This document shows positions 37,870 to 48,772 of a stretch of DNA of 64,000 nucleotides, piece by piece (within the stretch, counting starts at the first letter, position 1; the number at the start of each line of letters is the position of its first letter). The stretch covers positions 1 to 64,000 of the forward strand of contig NZ_CABYWZ010000001.1 of assembly GCF_902522795.1 (NCBI RefSeq), given 5' to 3'. Under the pieces are notes generated by a model. It was not told the DNA's origin. It saw nothing but the letters and a program-made list of their open reading frames with translations, and ran no database searches. Source of the DNA: an uncultured Prochlorococcus sp. Lineage in GTDB: Bacteria; Cyanobacteriota; Cyanobacteriia; PCC-6307; Cyanobiaceae. Both the position numbers and the translations under genes were made by a program.

Positions 37870-38925
37870 ATGAAGCTTAGATTATTTGAGTTCTATTTTA
37901 TTAAAGATTATTTAAGGCCTTGGTTTGGTCTTATTTATTCTTTATTCTTTCTGTTTTTCTTAGGCGCAATTGGCTATCGAATAACGGAGGGATGGGAATG
38001 GAGTGATTGCTTATGGATGGTTCTAATCACAATAACCACTATTGGTTTTGGAGAAGTTCAACCTTTAAGTCCTGAAGGCAGGATCGTAACTGTTTTAGTA
38101 ATCGTAGGCGGATTGATTTTTATTCAATTTACCTTTCAAAAAGCTGTTAGATTATTCGAATCCGGCTATTTTCAAAGAGTAAACGAATTACGTTTCAAAA
38201 GACTTCTTAGAAAAATGGAAAATCATGTAATTTTGTGCGGATATGGGAGGGTAGGTCAGGAAATATCTAATCAAATAAAAACCCAAAATATTCCTATTAT
38301 CGTAGTTGAGAGTGATGAAGATAGAAAAAAAATTGCTGAAGAAAATGGTTTAGAAGTTCTTTGTGCTGATGCAACGCTTGATGAGACGTTAAAACTGGCA
38401 GGACTAGAAAAATGCAAAAGTTTGGTAGTTACCTTACCTAATGATGCTGCTAATTTATATGTCGTATTAAGCGCTAAAGGAATAAGAAGTTCTATAAGAG
38501 TAATTGCAAGAGCTGGAACCGAAGAAGCTGCAAGTAAGTTGAGATTAGCTGGTGCAAGTATAGTTGTAAGCCCTTATATTGCAGCAGGAAGAGCAATGGC
38601 ATCAATGGCTTTAAGACCTATTGCTATTGACTTTCTTGATCTGCTTGCAGGAAGTGAATGTGAGATTGAAGAATTTGAATTAAGTAATGATATTAGTCTT
38701 TTTGAAACTGCAGAGAAAAGATCACTTTCTGAACTTGGAATAGGAAAAAAAAGTGGAGCAAAAATATTAGCCATTAAAGAAAATGAAAAGTTGTTTACTA
38801 ATCCTGGAGGTAATTTCATCCTTCAACCAGGTCAGGTTTTAATAGCTTTTGGTAGTAAAGAACAGCTTAATATTTTGAACGGATTATTAGGAAATCTTGT
38901 TGTAGCAGTTGAGCTATTAAAGTAG
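37870..38925 (+). CDS. K+ channel with C-terminal TrkA-N/TrkA-C domains
   Basis: TTIGFGEVQP selectivity filter; VILCGYGRVGQEI Rossmann motif. Confidence 0.92.
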   Translation: MKLRLFEFYFIKDYLRPWFGLIYSLFFLFFLGAIGYRITEGWEWSDCLWMVLITITTIGFGEVQPLSPEGRIVTVLVIVGGLIFIQFTFQKAVRLFESGYFQRVNELRFKRLLRKMENHVILCGYGRVGQEISNQIKTQNIPIIVVESDEDRKKIAEENGLEVLCADATLDETLKLAGLEKCKSLVVTLPNDAANLYVVLSAKGIRSSIRVIARAGTEEAASKLRLAGASIVVSPYIAAGRAMASMALRPIAIDFLDLLAGSECEIEEFELSNDISLFETAEKRSLSELGIGKKSGAKILAIKENEKLFTNPGGNFILQPGQVLIAFGSKEQLNILNGLLGNLVVAVELLK

Positions 38926-39071
38926 ATATATCAAAATAATTTGATATTTAATTCTTTCAATTTTTAAATTTCCCAATAAATGTCAAATTATCATGACTTT
39001 CATATACCTTTAACCCCTCTTAAAGTCTTTTACAATATTTATTAGTAGATTTAAATAAATATACTTTTTTA

Positions 39072-40019
39072 ATGGAAGAGAAATTAATTCTTTTCAAGAA
39101 TCGTAAAAGATTCGGGATTGAAAAAAATATAGATATCATTTTTAAAAATACAACCCTAGTTTTGTCTAGTCTTGTAGCAGTAGTGTTATTTGGGATTATT
39201 TTAGTAGTCTTTATTCAGTCATTTGAATCCTTTTCTAGGTATGGCTTGAATTTTCTTGTTACTTCTGAATGGAACCCAGTAAAAGATGAATATGGAGCTT
39301 TTACTGCAATATATGGGACATTAGTTACTTCTCTTCTTTCATTATTGATTACTATTCCTTTAGGCGTTGGAACTGCGATATTTATAACAGAGGATTTTGT
39401 TCCGCAATTTGTCAGAGAAATAGTTGGTTCATTTGTTGAATTACTAGCAGCCATACCATCTGTTGTATTGGGATTATGGGCAATTTTTGTTATGGAACCT
39501 TTCTTTAGAGACTTTTTTGCCTTTTTACATAATTTCTTTGGTTGGATTCCTTTATTCAGTTCGGAGCCTGCAGGTCGGAATTCACTTTTAGCGATAATAA
39601 TTTTAGTGGTTATGCTTTTGCCAATTGTGACTTCGATAGCTAGAGATTCTCTTAATCAAGTTCCTAAAAAGCTTAGGAATGCAGCCTATGGAATTGGTGC
39701 AAGTAGATGGAAAACTATATTTTCGGTAATTTTGCCTGCAGCATTATCAGGGATTATGGCAGGTGTTCTATTAGCTCTAGGAAGAGCTATGGGAGAGACT
39801 ATGGCTGTCACAATGATTATTGGCAATTCTAATGCATTTAGTTGGTCACTATTATCTCCTGGATATACCATCTCCTCTATGCTTGCAAACCAGTTTGGTG
39901 AAGCCGATGGAAGTCAGGTCTCATCCCTTTTTTATGCAGCTTTTGTACTTATGATTCTTTCTTTAGTTGTCAATATCTTTGCTCAATGGCTAGTTAAAAA
40001 ATTTAGTCTCAAATATTAG
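39072..40019 (+). CDS. pstC: Phosphate ABC transporter permease
   Basis: Order pstC-pstA-pstB; TAIYGTLVTSLLSLLITIPLGVGTAIFI. Confidence 0.94.
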   Translation: MEEKLILFKNRKRFGIEKNIDIIFKNTTLVLSSLVAVVLFGIILVVFIQSFESFSRYGLNFLVTSEWNPVKDEYGAFTAIYGTLVTSLLSLLITIPLGVGTAIFITEDFVPQFVREIVGSFVELLAAIPSVVLGLWAIFVMEPFFRDFFAFLHNFFGWIPLFSSEPAGRNSLLAIIILVVMLLPIVTSIARDSLNQVPKKLRNAAYGIGASRWKTIFSVILPAALSGIMAGVLLALGRAMGETMAVTMIIGNSNAFSWSLLSPGYTISSMLANQFGEADGSQVSSLFYAAFVLMILSLVVNIFAQWLVKKFSLKY

Positions 40020-40025
40020 ATAATT

Positions 40026-40919
40026 ATGAATTCTCTTTATTACCAGAAAAAACTATCAAGAAATGTAGGAGATAAATTTTTTACTTCTTTATCAGTTTTT
40101 TGTGCATTCATTGCTATACTTCCTTTGATTTTTGTGGTTACATATATTCTTATTAAAGGAGGTGCTCAGATAAATTCTGATCTATTTACTTTAGAACCAA
40201 ATCCTCCTGGAGATGATTTAGATGCAGGAGGAATTAATCCTGCATTAATTGGGACACTAATAATTACAACTATTGCTTCAATTATTTCCATACCAGTAGG
40301 TGTTGGCGGTGGCATATATCTAGCTGAATATTCAAACGGAGGACCTTTTTCAAAATTTATTAGATTCGGAGTTAATGTTTTAGCTGGTGTTCCTTCAATA
40401 ATTGCCGGTGTATTTATTTATGCCTTAATCGTTTCAACAAAAATTTTATTTGGCAGTATGTACAGTGGTTTAGCAGGAGGTATGGCTCTTTCAATATTGA
40501 TGTTGCCTACAGTTATAAAAACTACTGATGAAGGTTTAAAGTTAGTACCAAATGAATTAAGGTATGCTTCTCTAGGCATAGGAGCAAGTATGTATACAAC
40601 AATATTAAAAATAACTTTACCCACAGCATTTAGATCTATTGCTACTGGGGTTGTGCTTGGAATCGCAAGGGCTGCAGGCGAAACAGCACCTTTGATATTT
40701 ACTGCTTTATTTTCTTACTACTACATAGTAGGTTTTGAAGATTTGTTTTACGAGATGGGCTCATTAGCTGTCTTGATATATAATTTTGCCCTTGAACCTT
40801 ATGATGCACAGAATAAACTAGCCTGGGCGGCTTCCTTTATTCTTGTCATATCAATACTAACAGTTAATATCTTTTCAAGGATATTGGCCGCTTTTACTCA
40901 GAAAACTAAGAGGGTATGA
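40026..40919 (+). CDS. pstA: Phosphate ABC transporter permease
   Basis: [48 protein letters not shown]. Confidence 0.94.
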   Translation: MNSLYYQKKLSRNVGDKFFTSLSVFCAFIAILPLIFVVTYILIKGGAQINSDLFTLEPNPPGDDLDAGGINPALIGTLIITTIASIISIPVGVGGGIYLAEYSNGGPFSKFIRFGVNVLAGVPSIIAGVFIYALIVSTKILFGSMYSGLAGGMALSILMLPTVIKTTDEGLKLVPNELRYASLGIGASMYTTILKITLPTAFRSIATGVVLGIARAAGETAPLIFTALFSYYYIVGFEDLFYEMGSLAVLIYNFALEPYDAQNKLAWAASFILVISILTVNIFSRILAAFTQKTKRV

Positions 40920-40920
40920 A

Positions 40921-41730
40921 ATGATTAAAAACACTAAAAAGTCGCAAAAGAAAAACATTTTATCTCTTGAGGATGTTTCTATTAGTTATGGCACTTTTGA
41001 AGCGGTAAAAAATGTTTTTTTAAATTTTAAAGCAGGAGATATAACTTCACTCATTGGCCCTTCGGGTTGTGGTAAATCAACCGTTCTTAGAGCTTTGAAT
41101 AGAATGAACGATTTAATCCCTAATTGTTCGTTAAAAGGGACAGTCCTGTTTGATGGAACTAATATTTACGACAAAAGAGTAGATCCAGTTGAAGTTAGAA
41201 GAAGAATCGGAATGGTTTTTCAGCAGCCTAATCCTTTTCCAAAATCTATCTACGAAAATATTGCATTCGGAGCAAGAATCAATGGCTTTACTGGAGATAT
41301 GGATGAATTAGTGGAAAGTTCCTTGAGAAAAGCTGCTGTATGGAGTGAATGTAAGGATAAATTAAATGATAGTGGTTACTCTTTATCTGGCGGACAACAA
41401 CAGAGATTATGTATCGCTAGAACTATTGCAATTGAACCTGAAATAATTCTAATGGATGAGCCATGCTCAGCTTTGGATCCTTTATCTACCTTGAAAATAG
41501 AAGAGACGATGCATGAACTAAAGAAGAATTACACAATAATTATCGTTACTCATAATATGCAACAGGCATTAAGAGTTAGTGATATGACTGCATTTTTTAA
41601 TGCTATTGAATATGAAGATGGTGATGGAGGGAAAGTCGGCTATCTTGCCGAATTTGATTCGACAAAGAAAATTTTTAACTCTCCAAAAGAAAAAACTACT
41701 CAGGAATACATATCTGGTAAATTTGGTTGA
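40921..41730 (+). CDS. pstB: Phosphate ABC transporter ATPase
   Basis: [53 protein letters not shown]. Confidence 0.96.
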   Translation: MIKNTKKSQKKNILSLEDVSISYGTFEAVKNVFLNFKAGDITSLIGPSGCGKSTVLRALNRMNDLIPNCSLKGTVLFDGTNIYDKRVDPVEVRRRIGMVFQQPNPFPKSIYENIAFGARINGFTGDMDELVESSLRKAAVWSECKDKLNDSGYSLSGGQQQRLCIARTIAIEPEIILMDEPCSALDPLSTLKIEETMHELKKNYTIIIVTHNMQQALRVSDMTAFFNAIEYEDGDGGKVGYLAEFDSTKKIFNSPKEKTTQEYISGKFG

Positions 41731-41836
41731 GGTTAAATTTTTACCTTTAAAAGAATGATTTTTAGCTTTAAGCCAGATAGGGGTAGACAAACAGTATAAA
41801 TACCTATATAGTTATTTCGAGTTAGTAGGTTTATCT

Positions 41837-41926
41837 TTGAAAAACTACCCTTTTCTACCTTTCTTGATTTTTGCAGGAGCTCTCATAACAACTGCAACAA
41901 TAGGGTTGCCTGTATTTACTTCATAA
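41837..41926 (+). CDS. Small TM peptide (29 aa, TTG start, MKNYPFLPFLIFAGALITTATIGLPVFTS)
   Basis: Hand-read frame; weak. Confidence 0.4.
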   Translation: MKNYPFLPFLIFAGALITTATIGLPVFTS

Positions 41927-42122
41927 TTTAATAGTATTTCTATTTCAGGTAATCTTATGGTTTTAATATTAAATAAAGAATTAATTGGAAGTCCTCATAA
42001 AACCTTAACAAAGGGAAATTTATTTGACTTTAGAAAAAAAAGAGAGAATATGAGTTTGTGTGGGAGTGAAAAATCTGTATTAAAACCATTTTTAAAAGTG
42101 GTTAATTTCTAATTTATTTATC

Positions 42123-42269
42123 ATGGATAAAACTAAAGAACAGTTAGAAAAATTGAGAGAAGTAGCAGAAGCATCTCTTACAAAAACGGATGAACTTCAA
42201 AAAGTTCTCGCTCAAATCGAAGCTTTAATGTCAAGAGAAGAATCACAAACATTATCAAAGAAGAAATAA
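42123..42269 (+). CDS. Small coiled-coil protein (48 aa, MDKTKEQLEKLREVAEASLTKTDELQKVLAQIEALMSREESQTLSKKK)
   Basis: ATG-TAA frame; shares xVLAQ(I/L)(E/D)AL with 52265-52462. Confidence 0.6.
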   Translation: MDKTKEQLEKLREVAEASLTKTDELQKVLAQIEALMSREESQTLSKKK

Positions 42270-42379
42270 TTACTTAAAAAATAATTTTAGTTTTTGTACC
42301 TTTAATTACACCTCTAAAATTTCATTGTAGTTATTAATTGGGTATGCAGAACCCGTTCCAAAGTTTTCTGTTAGGTCTC

Positions 42380-42415
42380 GAGGTCTTACCTTCTTTAAGT
42401 AAAAGACCTCTTTAA
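42380..42415 (+). terminator. Rho-independent terminator-like hairpin
   Basis: GAGGTCTT...AAGACCTC perfect 8-bp stem followed by TTTAATTT. Confidence 0.7.
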
Positions 42416-42452
42416 TTTGCTTGTTTTTATTATATTTTTATAACCTGCTTAT

Positions 42453-42755
42453 TTAGTTGATTACTTTAGAGATTTCTTTCAAGCAGACATTTACATAGAA
42501 AGATTCAGTATTTACAACCTCTAATCCTGTTTTTTCTGTAACTTCAACAGTAGCATTGCATTCGTCTTGTTTTAGAGCCATGTAACTTGGCTTTTTATTT
42601 TCCATGTCTAATTCAACACTTGATTCAGTTTCTTCCTTATATTGCTCCATTACTAGTGTAAGTGCTTCTATCTCAACGGAAAAATTATCATTTGCGTTTG
42701 CTCCAAATGGAATGACAAGAAATGGAAATAAAACCAAGGCTAATAAGTTTTTCAT
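42453..42755 (-). CDS. Secreted hypothetical protein (100 aa)
   Basis: N-terminal signal peptide MKNLLALVLFPFLVIPFGANA. Confidence 0.65.
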   Translation of the reverse strand: MKNLLALVLFPFLVIPFGANANDNFSVEIEALTLVMEQYKEETESSVELDMENKKPSYMALKQDECNATVEVTEKTGLEVVNTESFYVNVCLKEISKVIN

Positions 42756-42946
42756 TTCTAGAAAATGTGTTTATTTTTTTTATAACGTGGATTATTTGCT
42801 AAAGAAAGGGTCATTAGCTGTAAAATTTTTTATTATCAATTTCTACTAGTAGAAAATATATTAATAAATAAAAAATAATTGATAAATAAAATAAACGGGA
42901 CCTTGAAGTATAAATTGGTATATCTAAATGAAAAATTTAAGTCATT

Positions 42947-43612
42947 TCAATTGGATTTTTCTTTAGATTTTATTTCGATAATTTCTTCTTCAGAAACAAT
43001 TGCCCATTTTTTAAATGACTTTTTGCAGGGATATCCTCCTGTTAAGTCTCCAAATGCAGGTAAATATAAAGTATTTTTATTCTTATCAAATGCAAAGCAC
43101 CTAAATGATAATTTATCTCCATTGTTTTTTAAATAGATTTTTGGATGATAATGTCCACAAATATTCAAGGTTTTTTGGCTTTCTGAATTAACTGGCTCAT
43201 GGCTAAAAGTAATATTTTTAGTTTTTCTAATATCAAAAATTTTTATATTTTTAATATCACAACCTAAATCGTGATTTCCTAGGACTAGTTCAACATTAGT
43301 TTTTAGTAGTTCAGGAAGATCTTCAACTTTTTTTTGAAGAGTTTTATCTATTGAATATTTGCTGTGGAATAAATCTCCCAATATTATTAACTTTTTAGGA
43401 CTATATCTTTTTACTATTTTTTTCATTCTTGCTAAATTGTCTTCATCTGAATTATTAGTAAGAGGTATACCATTTTGCTGAAAATACTCAGCTTTCCCAA
43501 GATGAATATCGCATATTAACAACTCTTTTGTTTCCGGTAGAAATAACGCTCTTGAAGGAAGCATCTCTAACAATGTATCTTCCAAACAAAATTTAAAAGA
43601 ACTTTGTTTCAT
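42947..43612 (-). CDS. pdeM: Ligase-associated metallophosphoesterase (PdeM/PE type)
   Basis: LLICDIHLGKAEYFQQNGIPL, LGDLFHSK, LGNHDLG, CGHYHP; first in the four-gene module. Confidence 0.88.
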   Translation of the reverse strand: MKQSSFKFCLEDTLLEMLPSRALFLPETKELLICDIHLGKAEYFQQNGIPLTNNSDEDNLARMKKIVKRYSPKKLIILGDLFHSKYSIDKTLQKKVEDLPELLKTNVELVLGNHDLGCDIKNIKIFDIRKTKNITFSHEPVNSESQKTLNICGHYHPKIYLKNNGDKLSFRCFAFDKNKNTLYLPAFGDLTGGYPCKKSFKKWAIVSEEEIIEIKSKEKSN

Positions 43613-46111
43613 TTAATCACTATATTTTTTTATAAGTTTTTCTACTCTTTTTTCTATTGGTTCATTGCTTAAAGTATTTTTAAGTCTTTCAACTAATAAA
43701 GGGAAAGCAAAAGGAGTTGGAGTTTTTATCTCGTTTAATAGCATTTTTAAATTTTTTAATCTTTCTAATGATCTATATATTCTTTTATTTTCTAATTGAT
43801 ATTCTTTAACTTCTTGATGCGATTGTTTTATCAAAAGATGACCTTCTTCATATTTTGTAAAGACATCGTAGAAAAGACTTGAACTTATTTGAAGTTGAGA
43901 AGAAGTTTTTGTTTTGGTTGGATTATTTTGATTTACTAGTCCACTTATCTGGGCAATATTTTTAAATCTACGTTTTGTTAATTCTGAAAAATTAATTGCA
44001 TTTTCTAAATCTTCCTCTAATTTTTTGTTATCCAAAAAATAATCAGCTTCTTTTTTAATTTTGGAAAAATCATAATCTTCTGATGTGGTTAAGCTGAATC
44101 CAAAATCATTAGCAGTAATACTAAATGTAGATTGTTTTAATTTTGCTAATCTTAAAGCCCATAGAAATGCAATTCCTTCATTTACAAATTTGCCATCAAG
44201 CGTAAAAACAAAAATATTTGATAAATCCTTAGTTTTATATATTTCTATAAGGAATTCATCTTTCTTTGGAATATTTGAAAGAGCCTGTTGTTTCTTCAAT
44301 ATTGGGCGTAATGAATTTAGTTCAGGATTCAAGTAATCATAATTTTCTGATTCATTGCATATATCTATTTCTTTTCTCAAACTTTCACAAAGTAGATCAG
44401 AAATTGCCATTTGACCTCCAACCCATGCAGGAATTAAAGAACTTTTTTTTGTTGATTTTTTAACGTATAAAATCATATCTCTGATTCTTACAAATTGAAG
44501 CATTTTACCGGCAAAGTAAAAGGTATCTCCAGGATTTAATTTTGAGGCAAAATTCTCTTCTAAATTTCCCAAGGATTTGCCTTTCATATATTTAACATTC
44601 ACAAATTTATCACTTGTAATTGTCCCAATATTGAACTTATGCATTCTTATTAAAGATTTGTCTTTTACAAAATATTTAAAGTTTTCATTATTATTTTGTG
44701 ATTCTTCTTTAACTATTTTTTTATATTTTGGGTATGCTTTAAGACATTTTCCTCCATATTCTAAAAAGTCAAGACACCAATTCCAATCTTGATCTTTTAA
44801 GTTTCTATAACTCCAACAACTTTTAATTCTTTCTTTCTCAATTTTCGGATCAAAGCCATTTCCGCATGCCAAACTTATTAGATGTTGAAGAAGCACATCA
44901 TAAGATAATTCAGGAAGTCTAATTTCCTCGGATATACCACTTTTTATTATTCTTCTCATTGCACTAATCTCTAATAACTCCAAAGAATTAGTAGGCATAA
45001 AAATTATTTTTGATTTTCCGCCTGGTCTATGAGCACTTCTTCCCGCTCTTTGGATAAGTCTAGCTAAATTCTTTGCACTACCAATTTGAACTATTTGATC
45101 TACAGGTTGGAAATCAACTCCCAAATCTAACGAGCTGGTGCATACTACCCATTTTATTAATCCGTCCTTAACACCTTCTTCAACTCTTTTTCTATCTTCT
45201 TTATCGAGGGAGCCGTGATGAAGTGCAATTTTGTCTTCCATCTCTGGTAGAAAAAATTTAAGACATTGATACCATCTTTCAGATTGGTTTCTTGTATTGG
45301 TGAATAATAAGGTACTTTTATTTTTATCTAGGATTTTTAAAAGTGAAGAATGACTTCTGATTCCGAGATGGCCACTCCATGGAAAGGTCGTTTCCTCCTC
45401 TGGTAAAACACTTATAATTTCGATCTCTTTTTGAATATTTGTACTTATAATTTTGGGCTTAATATCACTCATCCCAACTATTGCTCTTGCTGCTTCTTCA
45501 ATATTTCCAATAGTTGCAGACATTGCCCAAATTTGTAAATTTTTTATATTACCTCTTAGCCAACTTAAAGATAACTCGCACTGGTTTCCTCTTTTACTAC
45601 CCATCAATTCATGCCATTCGTCAATAATTATTGATGACAACTCCTTGAACAGATTATTAGATTCCTTATTAGAAAGTAAAAGAGATAAAGACTCTGGTGT
45701 GGTAATAAGAATATTAGGTGGTTTAGCTAGTTGCTTTTTCTTTTCATATGGGGTTGTATCCCCGTTCCTAATTTCAACAGTGATTTCTTTATTAAAATGC
45801 AAAGATGCTAATTGTATGGAATTTTTTAGATCTCTACTTAGTGCCTTTAAAGGGGTTATTAATAATATATTCACACTTTTATTATTTTTGGGATCTTCTA
45901 TCTTTGATAGAGGTCCCATTAATGCAGCATAAGTTTTGCCGCATCCAGTAGGAACTTGTATTATTCCACTCTCTCCATTTAAAAATGCTTCCCAAGATTC
46001 GATCTGATAGGGTAGTGGCTCCCATCCATTTGTGGAGAAAAACTGTTTAATTTTAGAAATTAAATTATTTTGCTTATTATTTTTCGTAATATTTTTCATT
46101 ATATTTTTCAT
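43613..46111 (-). CDS. Ligase-associated DEXH-box helicase (Lhr-core type)
   Basis: QVPTGCGKTYAALMGPL, DEWHELMGSKRG, WAMSATIGN, QIGSAKNLARLIQRAGRSAHRPGG. Confidence 0.93.
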   Translation of the reverse strand: MKNIMKNITKNNKQNNLISKIKQFFSTNGWEPLPYQIESWEAFLNGESGIIQVPTGCGKTYAALMGPLSKIEDPKNNKSVNILLITPLKALSRDLKNSIQLASLHFNKEITVEIRNGDTTPYEKKKQLAKPPNILITTPESLSLLLSNKESNNLFKELSSIIIDEWHELMGSKRGNQCELSLSWLRGNIKNLQIWAMSATIGNIEEAARAIVGMSDIKPKIISTNIQKEIEIISVLPEEETTFPWSGHLGIRSHSSLLKILDKNKSTLLFTNTRNQSERWYQCLKFFLPEMEDKIALHHGSLDKEDRKRVEEGVKDGLIKWVVCTSSLDLGVDFQPVDQIVQIGSAKNLARLIQRAGRSAHRPGGKSKIIFMPTNSLELLEISAMRRIIKSGISEEIRLPELSYDVLLQHLISLACGNGFDPKIEKERIKSCWSYRNLKDQDWNWCLDFLEYGGKCLKAYPKYKKIVKEESQNNNENFKYFVKDKSLIRMHKFNIGTITSDKFVNVKYMKGKSLGNLEENFASKLNPGDTFYFAGKMLQFVRIRDMILYVKKSTKKSSLIPAWVGGQMAISDLLCESLRKEIDICNESENYDYLNPELNSLRPILKKQQALSNIPKKDEFLIEIYKTKDLSNIFVFTLDGKFVNEGIAFLWALRLAKLKQSTFSITANDFGFSLTTSEDYDFSKIKKEADYFLDNKKLEEDLENAINFSELTKRRFKNIAQISGLVNQNNPTKTKTSSQLQISSSLFYDVFTKYEEGHLLIKQSHQEVKEYQLENKRIYRSLERLKNLKMLLNEIKTPTPFAFPLLVERLKNTLSNEPIEKRVEKLIKKYSD

Positions 46112-47748
46112 TATATTTTTTTCATTAGTTCATAAGCATTCTCTAGGCTATCTGCATCATTAATTTTTTTATCTTTTCTCCATTTTGTTATTCTTGGGAA
46201 TCGTACTGCTATGCCTGACTTATGACGTTTAGAAATATGTATTTTCTCAAAAGATATTTCAAATACCATTTCTGGTTTTAACGATCGAACAGGACCAAAT
46301 TTTTCTATTGTATTTTTTCTTATCCATTTATCTAGCTCTTTAATCTCAATATTCGTTAAACCAGAATATGCACTTGCAAATTTAATTAATTCTTTGTCTT
46401 TCCATAATGCAAAACTGTAATCTGTATACAGACCAGCTCGTCTCCCGCTCCCGCCCTTAGCGTAAATTAGAACAGCATCCAGTTGCATAGGATCAACTTT
46501 ATATTTCCACCAAATACCTTTCTTTCTACCAGAGGAGTATATAGAAGTCTTTTTCTTAATTATTAATCCTTCAGTATTATTTTCTCGAGATTTTTCTTTA
46601 TAAGTTAAAGCATCAGGCCAATCTTTAGGAAAGATTAAATCACATATTTTGAAAATATCAGAGATATTATTCTCAGTTTTAATTTGCCATTTTGAAAAAT
46701 ATTTTTCTAACTCAATTCTTCTATTTTCTAATTTAATTTCTCTTATATCTCTCCCATTAATCTCTAAAAGATCATAAGCAATAAAAATAATTGGATATTT
46801 TATTTGGATTGATCTAGTAGGAGACTTTCTATTTATTCTTTTTTGAAGTAAAGAAAATTCAACGGCAATTTGTTCTTTAAAATTCCAAACTAATAATTCC
46901 CCATCAAGAACAAAATCATCTTTGATATGCGACATTTTCTCTACTAATTCTGGGAAAGATTTATTTACTAATTCTTGCCCTCTTGTCCATAACGAAACAT
47001 TGCCTGATCTTTTAATTAATTGCATCCTTATACCGTCATATTTCCATTCAAATTGAAAATCATTAATTGAATTTTTGAAGATTTTATCTTCAAAAGTATT
47101 TGCTAGAAGAAATGGAAATGGTTTGGAATTTAACTCTTGAAGATTGATATTCTTGTTAATTAAAAATTCATATGAATCAATTGAAGGTTTAAAATCTCCC
47201 ATCAACCTATGAGAAATAATCTCTTCATCAATATTAATTAGTTTTGATATTGATTTTGTGATTAATCCGATAGAGACTCCTACTCTAAAGGTGCCTGTAA
47301 GAATTTTATTAAAAATTAGATGGTTATCTTCAGGTAATTTTTCCCAAAGATTTTTAATTTCTAAATTTTTCTCCTCCTCATTAAGTTTCGATAATGCAGG
47401 TATTGTTTCGCTTAGTAATTCATTGAGACTTATATTTGATAATTTCTTTTTTCTAGAATTAGTTTTATTTTTAAGTAATAAAGTTATTACCTCAGCAGAA
47501 TCACCAACTTTTAAATAACATGTATCAATTAACCATTGAGGATATTCATATATTTGAGAAAAAAGATTTTTTAAATATCTTCCACTAATAAATCTCTTAT
47601 TACTTTTTCCAGTTAGTAAATATATTGCCCATGAATTATCTATTGGATCATTAGATAAAAAATAATTCTTTAAAACTTCAATTTTATTATTTGTACTATT
47701 AATTGAATCTAGATCGCCAAATAATTCTGAAAACTTTTTTAAGCTCAT
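46111..47748 (-). CDS. ATP-dependent DNA ligase (LigB/LigC-like, module-associated)
   Basis: EWKYDGIRMQLI (motif I KYDGIR), LDGELLVW, EGLIIKKK, WWKYK. Confidence 0.93.
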   Translation of the reverse strand: MSLKKFSELFGDLDSINSTNNKIEVLKNYFLSNDPIDNSWAIYLLTGKSNKRFISGRYLKNLFSQIYEYPQWLIDTCYLKVGDSAEVITLLLKNKTNSRKKKLSNISLNELLSETIPALSKLNEEEKNLEIKNLWEKLPEDNHLIFNKILTGTFRVGVSIGLITKSISKLINIDEEIISHRLMGDFKPSIDSYEFLINKNINLQELNSKPFPFLLANTFEDKIFKNSINDFQFEWKYDGIRMQLIKRSGNVSLWTRGQELVNKSFPELVEKMSHIKDDFVLDGELLVWNFKEQIAVEFSLLQKRINRKSPTRSIQIKYPIIFIAYDLLEINGRDIREIKLENRRIELEKYFSKWQIKTENNISDIFKICDLIFPKDWPDALTYKEKSRENNTEGLIIKKKTSIYSSGRKKGIWWKYKVDPMQLDAVLIYAKGGSGRRAGLYTDYSFALWKDKELIKFASAYSGLTNIEIKELDKWIRKNTIEKFGPVRSLKPEMVFEISFEKIHISKRHKSGIAVRFPRITKWRKDKKINDADSLENAYELMKKI

Positions 47749-47750
47749 AT

Positions 47751-48737
47751 TTATTTACCGAATAAAAGGACATTTATTGATTCCTTTTCAACTAAATATT
47801 TACTTAAGGCTTCACTATCTCCATGATGAAAAAATACATTTTTTGCTTCAGACTTTTTTACCACTTCCAGAATTCCATCCCAATCCGCATGATCAGAGAT
47901 TGCGAATCCTTTATCATATCCTGATCTTTTTCTTAGAGCTCTTATTGACATCCAACCACTCGCGAAAGCTGTTTGAATGTTTTTGAAATTTTTTAAATAA
48001 GAACCCTTACTTAAAGATGGGGGTAATAATATTAGACTTCCTTTAAGTTCATCTATCTTTTTTTTATTTTCAATTTTTATAGTATCTTTAATATCAATTC
48101 CAAGTTCCCTATAACTATTGTTCATTTTGTGAATACTGCCATGGGAATAAATATTGCCTTTAAAATTTGTTTGACTAATTTCGTTTAACAATCTCTGAGC
48201 TTTTCCAAGTGAATAGCAGAAAAGTAAAGAAGTTTTTTCTGGTGAATTAGTTATCCATTGTGAAATATCATTTGCTATTTTATTTGATTCATCCCACTTA
48301 AATATTGGCAAACCAAAAGTACATTCGCTTATTAAATAATCAGTTTTTACTATTTCATATTGTTTGCAAGTCTGATCTTTTTGAAGCTTAAAGTCCCCTG
48401 AAATTAGCCATTTTTCTTCAGCAAAAATAAACCTTATTTGACTAGATCCAAGGATGTGACCAGATGGATGAAAAGAAATATTAATACCATTTATCTTAAA
48501 TTCTTCTCCATATTCAAAAGTCTTAATTTTGATATTATCTCCAACTCTTTCTTTAAGAAGTATCGCAGTTTCCTTAGTAGAAATGTATTCTTCACAGCCA
48601 AATGTAAAGTGATCAAAATGAGCATGAGTTATTAATGCTTTTTTTACTGGCCTGCTTGGATCAATCCAAGTATCAGCTAGTTCACAATAAAGATTCCCAT
48701 CTTTGTATCTAATTAAATAATCTTTATTAGTTCTCAA
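47751..48737 (-). CDS. Ligase-associated metallo-beta-lactamase-fold exonuclease
   Basis: ITHAHFDHF, HPSGHILGSSQI, SGDFKLQKD, SDHADWDG, HHGDSEAL. Confidence 0.92.
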   Translation of the reverse strand: MRTNKDYLIRYKDGNLYCELADTWIDPSRPVKKALITHAHFDHFTFGCEEYISTKETAILLKERVGDNIKIKTFEYGEEFKINGINISFHPSGHILGSSQIRFIFAEEKWLISGDFKLQKDQTCKQYEIVKTDYLISECTFGLPIFKWDESNKIANDISQWITNSPEKTSLLFCYSLGKAQRLLNEISQTNFKGNIYSHGSIHKMNNSYRELGIDIKDTIKIENKKKIDELKGSLILLPPSLSKGSYLKNFKNIQTAFASGWMSIRALRKRSGYDKGFAISDHADWDGILEVVKKSEAKNVFFHHGDSEALSKYLVEKESINVLLFGK

Positions 48738-48772
48738 AACTACATCTCTTTCAATGAAGTTAATTTAGCTAA

